Shown in pieces: positions 1 to 6,948 of a stretch of 50,992 nt of DNA. The notes under the pieces are model-generated. The model was not told the DNA's origin. It saw only the letters and a program-made list of their open reading frames with translations, and ran no database searches. Numbering within the stretch: position 1 is the first letter of the stretch; the number at the start of each line of letters is the position of its first letter. A program made the position numbers and the translations under genes. Source of the DNA: Limosilactobacillus vaginalis DSM 5837 = ATCC 49540 (lineage in GTDB: Bacteria; Bacillota; Bacilli; Lactobacillales; Lactobacillaceae); the NCBI RefSeq assembly GCF_000159435.1, contig NZ_GG693412.1:491356-542347 (forward strand). Reading direction: 5' to 3'.

Positions 1-440
1 TCTTGAATATTTTTAATCGGACTACCCTTTTTTACTAAAAGAGATTGACCGGCATCAAAGTAGGACTTAGTGAAATCAACCTGCTTTTCCCGTTCTGGCG
101 TAATTGTCATCGTTGCCATAATGGTGTCAATATTACCATTCTTTAATAGCGGAACTCGAGTACTGCTAGTAACGGGAACGAAAACGGCCTTTCCGTTAGG
201 CCCGAGGATTTCTTTAGTCATTGCCTTGGCAAGATCGATTTCAAACCCTTCAAGCTTTCCCGTTCGAATATTCTCCAAACCGAAAAGACGAGTATCAGCT
301 TTAACTCCCCAAGTAATTTGCTTATTTTTTTGATCAACTTTGAGAACGTCTTGATTAGCCACAGAACTACAGCCAGAAAGAACGGTGATACTAATAAGGG
401 CAACTGCAGCAATCGTTAATAAGTGCCAAATCTTTTTCAT
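1..440 (-). CDS. Amino-acid ABC transporter substrate-binding lipoprotein (partial, C-terminus outside window)
   Basis: The first 146 codons of a gene that runs off the left edge. It begins MKKIWHLL, followed by a hydrophobic signal peptide and the lipobox LSGC, so the mature protein should be a lipoprotein anchored at Cys24. The mature part resembles family 3 solute-binding proteins for polar amino acids: ITWGVKADTRLFG, LEGFEIDLAKAM, then IDTIMATMTITPEREKQVDF, which is the typical TPER-VDFT region. It should capture an amino acid, probably glutamine, glutamate or another polar one, outside the membrane and hand it to the permease. A purine-rich Shine-Dalgarno (GGGGGAGG) precedes ATG at 440. 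The gene lies 16 nt downstream of the ATPase gene in the same orientation, so they form one operon. The exact ligand cannot be read from the sequence. Confidence 0.9.
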   Translation of the reverse strand, partial: MKKIWHLLTIAAVALISITVLSGCSSVANQDVLKVDQKNKQITWGVKADTRLFGLENIRTGKLEGFEIDLAKAMTKEILGPNGKAVFVPVTSSTRVPLLKNGNIDTIMATMTITPEREKQVDFTKSYFDAGQSLLVKKGSPIKNIQ

Positions 441-456
441 TATTTTGGCCTCCCCC

Positions 457-1197
457 TTAGTGTCCGCTAATCTTACTCATAAATTCGCGGGCCCGTTGAG
501 TAGTTGGTTGATCACCAAAGAACTTTTCGGTGGAGTCATCTTCAATAATTCGACCATCAGCCATAAAGATAACCCGGTCGGCAACGTCCCGAGCAAATCC
601 CATTTCGTGGGTAACCACCAGCATGGTCATGTTAGAATTTTCTGCAATATCCTTCATTACATTAAGAACATCATCAATCATTTCTGGATCGAGTGCACTC
701 GTGGGTTCGTCAAATAGAAGACACTTTGGCTTCATTGCTAGGCTGCGGGCAATTGCAATCCGTTGCTTTTGCCCACCTGATAGTTGTGCAGGCATATTAT
801 CAGCCTTATCGGCAAGGCCAACCTTTTCAAGCAGCTGCATTGCGAATTCACGATTTTCCTTTTCCGGTCGTTTAAGAACAATCCGCGGTGCCAGCATGAT
901 GTTTTCCAAAACGTTTTTATTGTTGTAAAGGTTAAAATGCTGGAAAACCATTCCAACGTCTTTACGAATCAAGTTAACGTTGGTTTTCTTATCAGCTAGG
1001 TCAAACCCGTTAACAATTAATTGACCGTCACGAATTGGATCCAACCCATTAATTGTCCGAATTAGACTACTTTTTCCTGAGCCGGATGGACCGATTAAAA
1101 CAACCGTTTCACCAGCATCAATTGTTAAGTTAATGTCCTTTAATGCGTGGAATTTACCATAGTATTTTTGGACATCATGAAATTCTATCATTGACAT
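457..1197 (-). CDS. glnQ: Polar amino-acid ABC transporter ATP-binding protein (GlnQ family)
   Basis: A 246-residue ABC ATPase that powers amino-acid import. Visible motifs are Walker A GPSGSGKSS (about residue 36), the Q-loop VFQHFNLY, signature LSGGQKQR, Walker B CLLFDEPTSALDP and the switch histidine in VVTHEMGF. Length and motif spacing are standard for GlnQ/HisP-type subunits. The first ATG is supported by an upstream AGGGGAG about 11 nt away; a second ATG two codons on is further from it. It is the first gene of the operon, with the binding-protein gene next and presumably permease genes beyond the window. A TTGCCT-17-TATAAT promoter lies upstream on this strand. The subunit type is clear; the transported amino acid is inferred only at family level. 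Confidence 0.93.
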   Translation of the reverse strand: MSMIEFHDVQKYYGKFHALKDINLTIDAGETVVLIGPSGSGKSSLIRTINGLDPIRDGQLIVNGFDLADKKTNVNLIRKDVGMVFQHFNLYNNKNVLENIMLAPRIVLKRPEKENREFAMQLLEKVGLADKADNMPAQLSGGQKQRIAIARSLAMKPKCLLFDEPTSALDPEMIDDVLNVMKDIAENSNMTMLVVTHEMGFARDVADRVIFMADGRIIEDDSTEKFFGDQPTTQRAREFMSKISGH

Positions 1198-1259
1198 GGT
1201 ACTTTACTCTCCCCTAAATTTACGATGTCATTAGTAGTCATAAAGACTAAAACAATTAA

Positions 1260-1288
1260 ATTATAGAACTTGTTGGATCGACAGGCAA
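1260..1288 (-). promoter_or_regulatory. Promoter of the amino-acid ABC transporter operon
   Basis: On the minus strand, TTGCCT (1288-1283) and TATAAT (1265-1260) are separated by exactly 17 nt, about 60 nt upstream of the glnQ start. It is a sigma-A-like promoter read from sequence only. Confidence 0.65.
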
Positions 1289-1371
1289 GAAAGCTCAGAC
1301 GAATATAAAAATTTAAAAATAATTATCATTTAATATAAAAGAATTTTATTTTAGGCTTACCAAAATAAATA

Positions 1372-1399
1372 TTTACAAATATTTGATAAGTAGTAACAT
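1372..1399 (+). promoter_or_regulatory. Putative promoter of the universal stress protein gene
   Basis: TTTACA, a 16-nt spacer and TAACAT precede the usp gene. The predicted 5' UTR of about 65 nt has two small hairpins, at 1400-1416 and 1418-1440. The -10 match is weak, so the call is tentative. Confidence 0.4.
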
Positions 1400-1468
1400 A
1401 GTAGGTGAAACTTACTGCGATCGAGATAATCTATTGATCGTCAGGACCACAGAGAGGGGAATAGTTTA

Positions 1469-1945
1469 ATGTTTGAAATTAAGCCAAAGAAGTTCAAGAA
1501 GATCCTTGTCGGTGTCGATGATGCACCAGATGCCCGGGCTGCTTTTTCATATGCAGTAGATAAGGCAAAACGTGATGGCTCCGAATTAGGAATTGTTTCT
1601 ATTTTGGAAACTGGTAACGTTAATGTTTATCAAATTCTTGACAAAGATTATGTTCACAGTTCTGCTGATGAATTACGGAAACGGATTAACGAATACGTAA
1701 AGGCTGCCGTTGATTACGGAGTTGATCCAAGCAAGATTACGGGAATTGTTGATCAAGGTGAACGACCAGCGGAACGGATTTGTAACCACGTTATTCCAGC
1801 ATTTCAACCAGACTTGCTAGTTGTTGGGTCAATTGGTAAATGGGGTAATCGGAAGGCTGTTGGTTCACAAGCATCCTACATGACTAGACATGCAGGTACT
1901 TCCGTATTTGTTATTCGGACAACCGCTGTGGAAAGATATGAATAA
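1469..1945 (+). CDS. Universal stress protein, UspA family
   Basis: A single-domain 158-residue Usp protein. The N-terminal strand FKKILVGVDDAPDARAAF is characteristic, and the C-terminal region has the glycine-rich nucleotide-binding pattern VVGSIGKWGNRKAVGSQAS followed by SVFVIRTT. This pattern suggests the ATP-binding subclass, although spacing differs slightly from the textbook G-2x-G-9x-G(S/T) motif. Usp proteins are cytoplasmic dimers induced by stress or starvation; the specific role here is unknown. A Shine-Dalgarno GAGAGGGGA sits just ahead of the ATG. The gene is monocistronic, with its own promoter candidate and a strong terminator behind it, and is divergent from the ABC operon. 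Confidence 0.9.
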   Translation: MFEIKPKKFKKILVGVDDAPDARAAFSYAVDKAKRDGSELGIVSILETGNVNVYQILDKDYVHSSADELRKRINEYVKAAVDYGVDPSKITGIVDQGERPAERICNHVIPAFQPDLLVVGSIGKWGNRKAVGSQASYMTRHAGTSVFVIRTTAVERYE

Positions 1946-1991
1946 TTATTTCTGATTAGTAATTAGTACTGATTTAAAACCTTAGCTAATC

Positions 1992-2040
1992 AAGGATAAA
2001 GGGACTACGACAACCTGTCGCGGTCCCTTTATCCTTTAAG
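1992..2040 (+). terminator. Rho-independent terminator after usp
   Basis: A perfect 14-bp stem (AAGGATAAAGGGAC at 1992-2005 with GTCCCTTTATCCTT at 2023-2036) encloses a second small stem CGACA/TGTCG. The trailing T-tract is short, so strength is moderate. Confidence 0.8.
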
Positions 2041-2090
2041 ATGCAATTAATAATCTTTCTAAACTAACGTCAAAAACACAGAATTATTAG

Positions 2091-2118
2091 TTGATCTACT
2101 TTTAAACAATGTTATAAT
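2091..2118 (+). promoter_or_regulatory. Promoter of the VIT gene pair
   Basis: TTGATC, 16 nt, TATAAT, about 30 nt upstream of the first VIT gene. No clear metal-regulator box was recognised here, unlike the CDF/regulator intergenic region. Confidence 0.6.
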
Positions 2119-2149
2119 GATTCTAATTTAAAAAAGAGGAGTCTTTAGA

Positions 2150-2833
2150 ATGGCTAGTAAAAAGATGTCACTAGCACAAAAAGTTAATATTTTGCGTGCT
2201 AGTGTAATGGGGGCCAATGACGGCATTATTTCAATTGCCGGAATTGTTATCGGGGTTGCCGCTGCAACTAATAATGCCTATTCTATTTTAATTTCTGGAC
2301 TATCAGGGACGTTAGCCGGAATGATCTCAATGTATATGGGTGAGTACGTATCGGTATCTACCCAGAAGGATTCACAAAAAATGGCATTGATTAGTGAACG
2401 TCAACGATTAGATGATCAATACCAAGAAGAATTTAATTATGTTCAGCAAAAGTATGAAGATCAGGATATTGATCCCAAACTTGCTAAGCAGGCTACCAAG
2501 GAACTGATGGATAAGGATGCCCTGTCAACTGTTGTTCAAGAACGGTATGGGTTTAATCCTAAAGATTTTACCAGTCCATACGCGGCCGCCATTGCATCGT
2601 TCATCTCTTTTCCAACCGGTTCTGTCTTACCAATGCTAGCAGTTACGCTGGCACCCGCAGAAAGTAGAATTCTTGCGACTGCAATCGCGGTTTTAATCGC
2701 CCTGTTAATAACGGGATACTGCGCTGCGATCCTGAGTAATTCTAACCGGTTGAAGTCAAGTATTCGGAATGCCATTGCTGGATTACTAACTATGGGTGTT
2801 ACCTATATTATTGGTCAGTTGCTGGCACACTAA
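2150..2833 (+). CDS. VIT/CCC1-family divalent metal transporter, copy 1
   Basis: A 227-residue membrane protein of the VIT1/CCC1/nodulin-21 family, which moves Fe2+ or Mn2+ across membranes. Family hallmarks are present: RASVMGANDGIISIAGIVIG in the first membrane segment, then SMYMGEYVSVSTQKD after the second, a central charged cytoplasmic loop (about residues 75-135) and three C-terminal hydrophobic segments. A Shine-Dalgarno AAGAGGAG precedes the ATG. It is followed 14 nt later by a paralogue of almost equal length, so the two probably form one transcript and may form hetero-oligomers. Bacterial members are generally thought to export or sequester iron/manganese; the ion and direction are inferred from the family, with the nearby DtxR-type regulator as context. 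Confidence 0.88.
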   Translation: MASKKMSLAQKVNILRASVMGANDGIISIAGIVIGVAAATNNAYSILISGLSGTLAGMISMYMGEYVSVSTQKDSQKMALISERQRLDDQYQEEFNYVQQKYEDQDIDPKLAKQATKELMDKDALSTVVQERYGFNPKDFTSPYAAAIASFISFPTGSVLPMLAVTLAPAESRILATAIAVLIALLITGYCAAILSNSNRLKSSIRNAIAGLLTMGVTYIIGQLLAH

Positions 2834-2847
2834 AGGAGGGGTGAGCG

Positions 2848-3537
2848 ATGGAAAAAATTAAGCAACAAAAAAAGCAAACGATGGAAGAAAAGCTGAATAC
2901 CCTTCGTGCTGGTGTATTAGGTTCGAATGATGGTATCTTAACCGTTGTTGGTGTTCTGGTTTCCGTTGCCGCTGCGACATCTGACCGGTTTACGATCTTT
3001 ATTGCGGGGCTATCTGATTTGCTTGCATGTGCGTTTTCAATGGCTTCTGGAGAGTATGCTTCAGTTTCAACACAGAAGGATACAGAAGAATCGGCCGTAA
3101 GTAAGGAGCAACACCTCTTAAAAACTGATTTTGAAAGTGAAGTTGCTGCTGTTAAGGATTATTACGTCAGCAAGGGTGTTACTCCAGAAACTTCACTCGC
3201 AATTGCAAAAGATCTTCTTAGCAAAAAGCCTCTGGAGACCGTTGTTCGGGTTAAGTATGATATTGAGTTAGGACACTACTTGAATCCTTGGGATGCTGCT
3301 TTCTCCTCTCTCTTTTCAGCAGCTGCCGGTGGAATCTTTCCCCTTTGTGCGATGACCTTTGCCCCCGCTGCTTATAAGTGGTATGCGGTTATTTTGGCGG
3401 TAGTTTTAACTAGTGCGCTAATCGGATATATTAGTTCAAAGCTGGGAAACGGGTTAGTAAAAATCGCAGTTATTCGAAATATTATCATTGCATTGATTAC
3501 TGTTGCCATCCACTACGGAGTTGGTAAGCTGTTCTAA
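2848..3537 (+). CDS. VIT/CCC1-family divalent metal transporter, copy 2
   Basis: A 229-residue paralogue of the preceding gene: LRAGVLGSNDGILTVVGVLV aligns with its first segment and SMASGEYASVSTQKD with its second, while the middle loop has diverged. Like copy 1 it should have five membrane segments and carry Fe2+ or Mn2+. The Shine-Dalgarno AAAGGAGGGG overlaps the end of copy 1 and supports the ATG at 2848. The two copies differ enough in the cytoplasmic loop, where VIT proteins bind transport metals, to suggest different regulation or substrate preference; this is inference. The transcript probably ends at the hairpin at 3744-3782. Confidence 0.88.
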   Translation: MEKIKQQKKQTMEEKLNTLRAGVLGSNDGILTVVGVLVSVAAATSDRFTIFIAGLSDLLACAFSMASGEYASVSTQKDTEESAVSKEQHLLKTDFESEVAAVKDYYVSKGVTPETSLAIAKDLLSKKPLETVVRVKYDIELGHYLNPWDAAFSSLFSAAAGGIFPLCAMTFAPAAYKWYAVILAVVLTSALIGYISSKLGNGLVKIAVIRNIIIALITVAIHYGVGKLF

Positions 3538-3540
3538 AAA

Positions 3541-3743
3541 TATTGAAGCTGGGAATTAACTTTCTCGGAGGGACGGTTGACTAACCTAGAACGATGAATG
3601 ATGATAAACTCATCAGAATCGTTCGTAGCCGAATAGGCTTGCTTCGCTGCGTTAGGCTCGAGTCCCTCAGTTACGATACGAAGTGAGCCTATTTGGATTC
3701 CCGCGATTAGACTCTATAAGTTCGGAGATCGCTAAATATGGAT
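3541..3743 (+). other. Structured 3' UTR or small-RNA candidate of unknown class
   Basis: About 200 nt between the second VIT gene and the convergent CDF gene contain no credible gene but several nested inverted repeats. GGGAAT (3551-3556) pairs with ATTCCC (3697-3702). GAACGAT/ATCGTTC forms an arm around 3590-3623. A 15-bp arm AATAGGCTTGCTTCG pairs with CGAAGTGAGCCTATT near 3632-3693, with two G-T pairs. GCGAT (3703-3707) pairs with ATCGC (3728-3732). GAGGGA and TCCCTC could also form a cross-pairing. I could not match it to T-box, lysine, Mn2+ (yybP-ykoY), glycine, SAM or purine riboswitches. It could be a dispersed intergenic repeat instead. Confidence 0.4.
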
Positions 3744-3782
3744 AGAGGATGAGAAAAAATGTTTAGTTTTTTCTCATCCTCT
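3744..3782. terminator. Bidirectional terminator between convergent VIT2 and CDF genes
   Basis: A perfect 16-bp stem with A6/T6 flanks at the loop side (3744-3759 and 3767-3782, 7-nt loop). It serves the plus-strand VIT transcript and lies just beyond the CDF stop codon on the minus strand. Confidence 0.75.
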
Positions 3783-3788
3783 TACTAC

Positions 3789-4691
3789 TTATTTAATTAA
3801 ATGTTCCTCATCAACCACCGTATCGAAGAAGTCCTCGTCTTTTCCCCGGTGGTATTCTGCTTGAATTGTGACGTGGCAAATACCATATTTTTCGCGAAGA
3901 ATTTTATCAACCTGACTATAAATTTTTTCAACATCGCTAAGCTTCATATCGTGACAATTTAAATGGGCGGAAAAAATAATTCGCTTTTCATCAATCATCC
4001 ATGCATGAACATGGTGAACCGCGGTAACCCCATCAATTTTAACCAAATCTCGTTCAATTCCGTTATAGTCAAGCTTTGGCGCTGATTCCATAAGAATGGT
4101 AACGGTTTGCTTGATTACAGGCCAAGCCTCGTAGGCAATGTAGATTGCCACTGCAATTGTCAAAACCGGATCAAGCCAAGGGATGTTAATAAATGTTAGA
4201 ATCACACCGCCAATAATTACGGCAAATGATGATAGGGCATCACTTAAAACGTGAAGGTAGGTTGCTTTTACATTTAAGTTATTGTGGCTTCCAGAATGAA
4301 GCAGAACCGCTGAAAGTAAGTTAGCGACTAAACCAACAACGGCAACAATTAACATTATTTCACCGTTAATATGTGCGGGCTGCTGAATTCGTTTAATGGC
4401 TTCGATGATTAAGAATACCGAGACGATTACTAAGAAAGCAGCGTTGACCATTGCCGCAAGAATTTCAGCGCGACGGTATCCATATGTCCGTTTGCTCGTT
4501 TCTGGCTTGTTAGCAATTGACTGGGCAACATAGCCGAGAACAATTGAAAATGAGTCTCCTAAGTTATGAAAGGCATCGGACAGTAAGGCAAGACTTCCTG
4601 AAACCAGTCCCCCGATAATTTCAACAGCAGTTATCAGAACGTTTAATACGGTTGCTGCTAAAAAGCGTTTTCCCGTGATTTGTTCATCCAT
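3789..4691 (-). CDS. czcD: Cation diffusion facilitator (CzcD/ZitB-type zinc exporter)
   Basis: A 300-residue CDF antiporter expected to export divalent metal in exchange for protons. Six membrane segments are followed by a cytoplasmic domain of about 90 residues. The transport site shows His42-xxx-Asp46 in segment 2 (DAFHNLGD) and His147-xxx-Asp151 in segment 5 (HVLSD). This HD-HD arrangement is typical of the Zn2+/Cd2+ branch; Mn2+-type members usually have aspartates there. The C-terminal domain has VHHVHAWMIDEKR, a region that binds regulatory metal in homologues. It is divergent from the DtxR-type regulator gene and shares a 170-bp control region with it. The Shine-Dalgarno ATGAGGAG supports the start. 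The gene symbol is a family-level assignment. Confidence 0.9.
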   Translation of the reverse strand: MDEQITGKRFLAATVLNVLITAVEIIGGLVSGSLALLSDAFHNLGDSFSIVLGYVAQSIANKPETSKRTYGYRRAEILAAMVNAAFLVIVSVFLIIEAIKRIQQPAHINGEIMLIVAVVGLVANLLSAVLLHSGSHNNLNVKATYLHVLSDALSSFAVIIGGVILTFINIPWLDPVLTIAVAIYIAYEAWPVIKQTVTILMESAPKLDYNGIERDLVKIDGVTAVHHVHAWMIDEKRIIFSAHLNCHDMKLSDVEKIYSQVDKILREKYGICHVTIQAEYHRGKDEDFFDTVVDEEHLIK

Positions 4692-4728
4692 CGTAAACTC
4701 CTCATTTCTTTGATATCTCCTTCATAAG

Positions 4729-4742
4729 TTTAGCATACTAAA
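4729..4742. promoter_or_regulatory. Inverted repeat upstream of the CDF gene, possible metal-regulator operator
   Basis: TTTAG-CATA-CTAAA, a perfect 5-bp inverted repeat with a 4-nt centre, lies about 40 bp upstream of the CDF start. Its shape is like DtxR/MntR operators, but the match is loose. Confidence 0.4.
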
Positions 4743-4761
4743 TTACTAACTAACAAAAAAA

Positions 4762-4775
4762 TTAGGCTATCCGAA
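4762..4775. promoter_or_regulatory. DtxR/IdeR-like operator in the CDF/regulator intergenic region
   Basis: TTAGGCTATCCGAA matches the DtxR/IdeR core (TTAGG-YTA-RCC-TAA type) at 12 of 14 positions by eye. It lies between the divergent CDF and DtxR-family genes, so autoregulation plus control of the exporter is plausible. Confidence 0.5.
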
Positions 4776-4786
4776 GAAGATGTTTA

Positions 4787-4805
4787 TTGATTATGCTATA
4801 ATCAA
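4787..4805 (+). promoter_or_regulatory. Inverted repeat overlapping a -10 element of the DtxR-family gene
   Basis: TTGATTA and TAATCAA flank a 5-nt centre and overlap TATAAT at 4797-4802. A second possible -10, TATTAT, lies at 4812-4817. A repressor bound here would block RNA polymerase. Confidence 0.4.
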
Positions 4806-4874
4806 ATGTGTTATTATAAGTTAATCAGAGGACCGTTCGTAGGCCGATAAACAAAGTAGAGGAGGATGCAGCCC

Positions 4875-5540
4875 TTGACACCGATGAAAGAAGATTATCT
4901 TAAGATTATCTTTGAGCTAGGTGGTAGTCACAAGAAGGTTTCAAATAAGGATATTTCTTTAGGCCTAGGTATAGCGGCAGGTTCTGTAACAGAAATGGTT
5001 TCAAAACTATCTGATGAAGGACTAGTAGTTCATGAACCCTATGCTGGTATTTCACTTACTGAAAAGGGACAGAAGTATGCAGCAGAGTTAGTTCGTAAAC
5101 ACCGCCTGTGGGAAACATTTCTTGTTGATAAGCTTCACTATAATTTTGCGGATGTTCACTCAGAAGCCGAAGTTTTAGAGCACCAAACAAGTGACCGTTT
5201 AGCAACAGCACTAGATAACTTTTTACAACACCCGCAAGCATGTCCTCATGGTGGAGTTATTCCGTCAGCGAGTGGACAGTTTCCTGATGTTTCACACCGT
5301 TTGCTGGCAGATGCAAATGATGGTGAAACAGTTCAGCTTGAACGCTTCTTAGATAACCATGAATTATTAACATACCTGGAAGAATTAAAGTTACGGCCAA
5401 ACGATACCGTTAAAGTAATCCGCCACGAGCCGTTTGAGGGGCCATTAGTTATTGAAAAAGATGGTGAAGATACCCCGTTAAATGTTTCGTATAAGGCATC
5501 GCACAACATCTTTATTAAGGCCGGAAATTCAGACAAATAG
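4875..5540 (+). CDS. DtxR/MntR-family metal-dependent transcriptional regulator
   Basis: A regulator of about 221 residues. The N-terminal winged helix is visible (MKEDYLKIIFELGG, then IAAGSVTEMVSKLSDEGLV). The dimerisation/metal-binding domain follows (HRLWETFLVDKL, HSEAEVLEHQTSD, QACPHGG), and then a C-terminal FeoA/SH3-like domain. The third domain makes it longer than Bacillus MntR (about 142 residues) and more like ScaR/SloR/DtxR regulators, which respond to Mn2+ or Fe2+. The reading frame is open from ATG 4866, but the Shine-Dalgarno GAGGAGG ends at 4865 and leaves no spacing. TTG at 4875 is 9 nt away and is preferred. Neighbouring metal transporters and three inverted repeats upstream support a metal-homeostasis role; the metal itself is not determined. 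Confidence 0.88.
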   Translation: MTPMKEDYLKIIFELGGSHKKVSNKDISLGLGIAAGSVTEMVSKLSDEGLVVHEPYAGISLTEKGQKYAAELVRKHRLWETFLVDKLHYNFADVHSEAEVLEHQTSDRLATALDNFLQHPQACPHGGVIPSASGQFPDVSHRLLADANDGETVQLERFLDNHELLTYLEELKLRPNDTVKVIRHEPFEGPLVIEKDGEDTPLNVSYKASHNIFIKAGNSDK

Positions 5541-5550
5541 TGATGTGAAG

Positions 5551-5576
5551 GGCCGAGAAATACCTCGGTCTTTTTT
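5551..5576 (+). terminator. Terminator after the DtxR-family gene
   Basis: GGCCGAG (5551-5557) pairs with CTCGGTC (5564-5570), followed by T6. Confidence 0.8.
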
Positions 5577-5659
5577 GCTACTTTAGTGTTAGAAAGATAG
5601 TAACCCAGTTTTTCACAGAGGGAGAACATGAATTAGGAACATCGGGAGGGAAGACATTA

Positions 5660-6415
5660 ATGCTAACAGAAGAACGACGAATTCTTGCGTTACGGACCTG
5701 TGTTCTAGCAGGAAGACTGCTGATCGAGAATGGCTCAAACATGGAACGGGTCAACGATACTTTAGATCGAATCGCAAAGAATGCCGGTTTGAGAAAATTC
5801 CAGGCTTTCACAACGTTAACCGGGATTGTTGCGAGCAGTGATGATCTCCCTAATTCGCAGGTTGCTGATATTCGCCGGCGAAAAAATGATCTTAGTAAGG
5901 TTGCAGCAGTAAATGAAGTTTCTCGTGAACTAGCAAGCGGACTAATTGAATTACCCGAGGCGCATGCCCAATTAAAGTCAATTGAACGGCAGACGACTGA
6001 CTGGTGGCAAAATCCACTAGAAGCATTCGCAGCCGCTATTTTAAGTGCTGCCTTAATGATCGTTTTTACTGGGGACGTTGTTGACTGGTGGGCGGCATTT
6101 ATCATTGGCGGCTTAAGTTATGCTGTATTCTCGTTCGTTGTCCGTAAATTTAAAATTCAGTATCTTGGTGAGTTTTGTGCATCACTAGTTATCGGCGGCT
6201 TAGCAATCTTAACCGTTAAACTTGGGTGGACTCAAAATGCCAATTCAATTATTATTGGAGGCGTAATGCCGCTGGTACCAGGAATTCCCCTAACAAACGC
6301 TGCCCGGGACCTTGTTTCTGGGAATCTCATTAGCGGCCCAACTCGCGGAATTGAGGCAATATTAACTGCAGTAGCGATTGGTAGTGCAATTGTAATTGTC
6401 ATGCGTTTTAGTTAG
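5660..6415 (+). CDS. Threonine/serine exporter ThrE, N-terminal half (DUF1212 family)
   Basis: A 251-residue protein corresponding to the first part of the Corynebacterium ThrE exporter. The soluble N-terminal region has the conserved GRLLIENGSNMERVNDTLDRI pattern (about residues 20-40). From residue 115 it becomes hydrophobic with about five membrane segments, and near the C-terminus is the family motif MPLVPGIPLTNAARDLVSG. In many Firmicutes ThrE is split into two genes, as here; the second half starts 9 nt downstream. The pair is expected to export small hydroxy amino acids or related metabolites. The Shine-Dalgarno GGGAGGGA supports ATG 5660. Substrate is inferred from the family. Confidence 0.85.
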   Translation: MLTEERRILALRTCVLAGRLLIENGSNMERVNDTLDRIAKNAGLRKFQAFTTLTGIVASSDDLPNSQVADIRRRKNDLSKVAAVNEVSRELASGLIELPEAHAQLKSIERQTTDWWQNPLEAFAAAILSAALMIVFTGDVVDWWAAFIIGGLSYAVFSFVVRKFKIQYLGEFCASLVIGGLAILTVKLGWTQNANSIIIGGVMPLVPGIPLTNAARDLVSGNLISGPTRGIEAILTAVAIGSAIVIVMRFS

Positions 6416-6424
6416 GAGAAGCGA

Positions 6425-6898
6425 ATGAACTGGGAAAACTTATTCGTACAATTTATTCTTTCATATATATCTACCGTCTGCTTCGGTGTTTTATTGCATA
6501 TTCCGTTACGGGCGTATAATACGGCTGGAATTATTGGTGGCGGTGTTTGGGTCATCTATTGGATAATGTATTATTATCAGCATACTGGCTTGGCAATCAG
6601 TAACCTTTTTGCTGCCATTTTAATTTCTCTGCTTAGTATGGTTGCTGCCCGTCACTTAAAAATGCCGATGATTGTATTTAATGTTCCTGCCTTAGTTCCG
6701 TTTGTTCCAGGGGGACAGGCCTACAAACTTGTTCGTAATTTTGCAATTGGTAATTATCAATTAGCAACGGTATATCTTTATCAGGTCATTGTAATTGCTG
6801 GGGCGATTACTCTTGGCTTCGGGCTTGGCGAACTACTAATTCGCGCAGTAAACTACTTGCATCTTAGTTTAGTAAAAACTTCAAAATCAAAAAGCTAG
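6425..6898 (+). CDS. Threonine/serine exporter ThrE, C-terminal half (DUF3815 family)
   Basis: A 157-residue membrane protein with four to five hydrophobic segments. It carries LKMPMIVFNVPALVPFVPGG, the counterpart of the PLVPG motif in the preceding gene, as expected for the second half of a split ThrE exporter. The start is 9 nt after the stop of the first half, with AGGAGA as Shine-Dalgarno, so translation is probably coupled and the two subunits likely act as one complex. No regulator or biosynthetic gene nearby tells which amino acid is exported. Confidence 0.83.
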   Translation: MNWENLFVQFILSYISTVCFGVLLHIPLRAYNTAGIIGGGVWVIYWIMYYYQHTGLAISNLFAAILISLLSMVAARHLKMPMIVFNVPALVPFVPGGQAYKLVRNFAIGNYQLATVYLYQVIVIAGAITLGFGLGELLIRAVNYLHLSLVKTSKSKS

Positions 6899-6904
6899 GG
6901 GTAT

Positions 6905-6912
6905 GGTATACT
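6905..6912 (+). promoter_or_regulatory. Possible extended -10 promoter for the PAP2 gene
   Basis: TGG-TATACT, an extended -10 element without a clear -35, stands about 37 nt before the PAP2 start codon. It may be internal to a longer transcript. Confidence 0.35.
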
Positions 6913-6948
6913 CTAAATTAATGTTTAATTGATGATAGGAGAAAGATA

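Noticed and set aside
218-412. A 64-codon minus-strand frame inside the binding-protein gene
   Set aside because: It is out of frame with a well-supported lipoprotein gene that continues past the window edge.
3541-3743. Assignment of the post-VIT region as a T-box or Mn2+ riboswitch
   Set aside because: The T-box core and the yybP-ykoY conserved loops are absent, and the region lies behind its nearest plus-strand gene, not ahead of one.
5578-6105. A 175-codon frame antisense to the ThrE N-terminal gene
   Set aside because: The plus-strand protein has family motifs; the minus frame has none.
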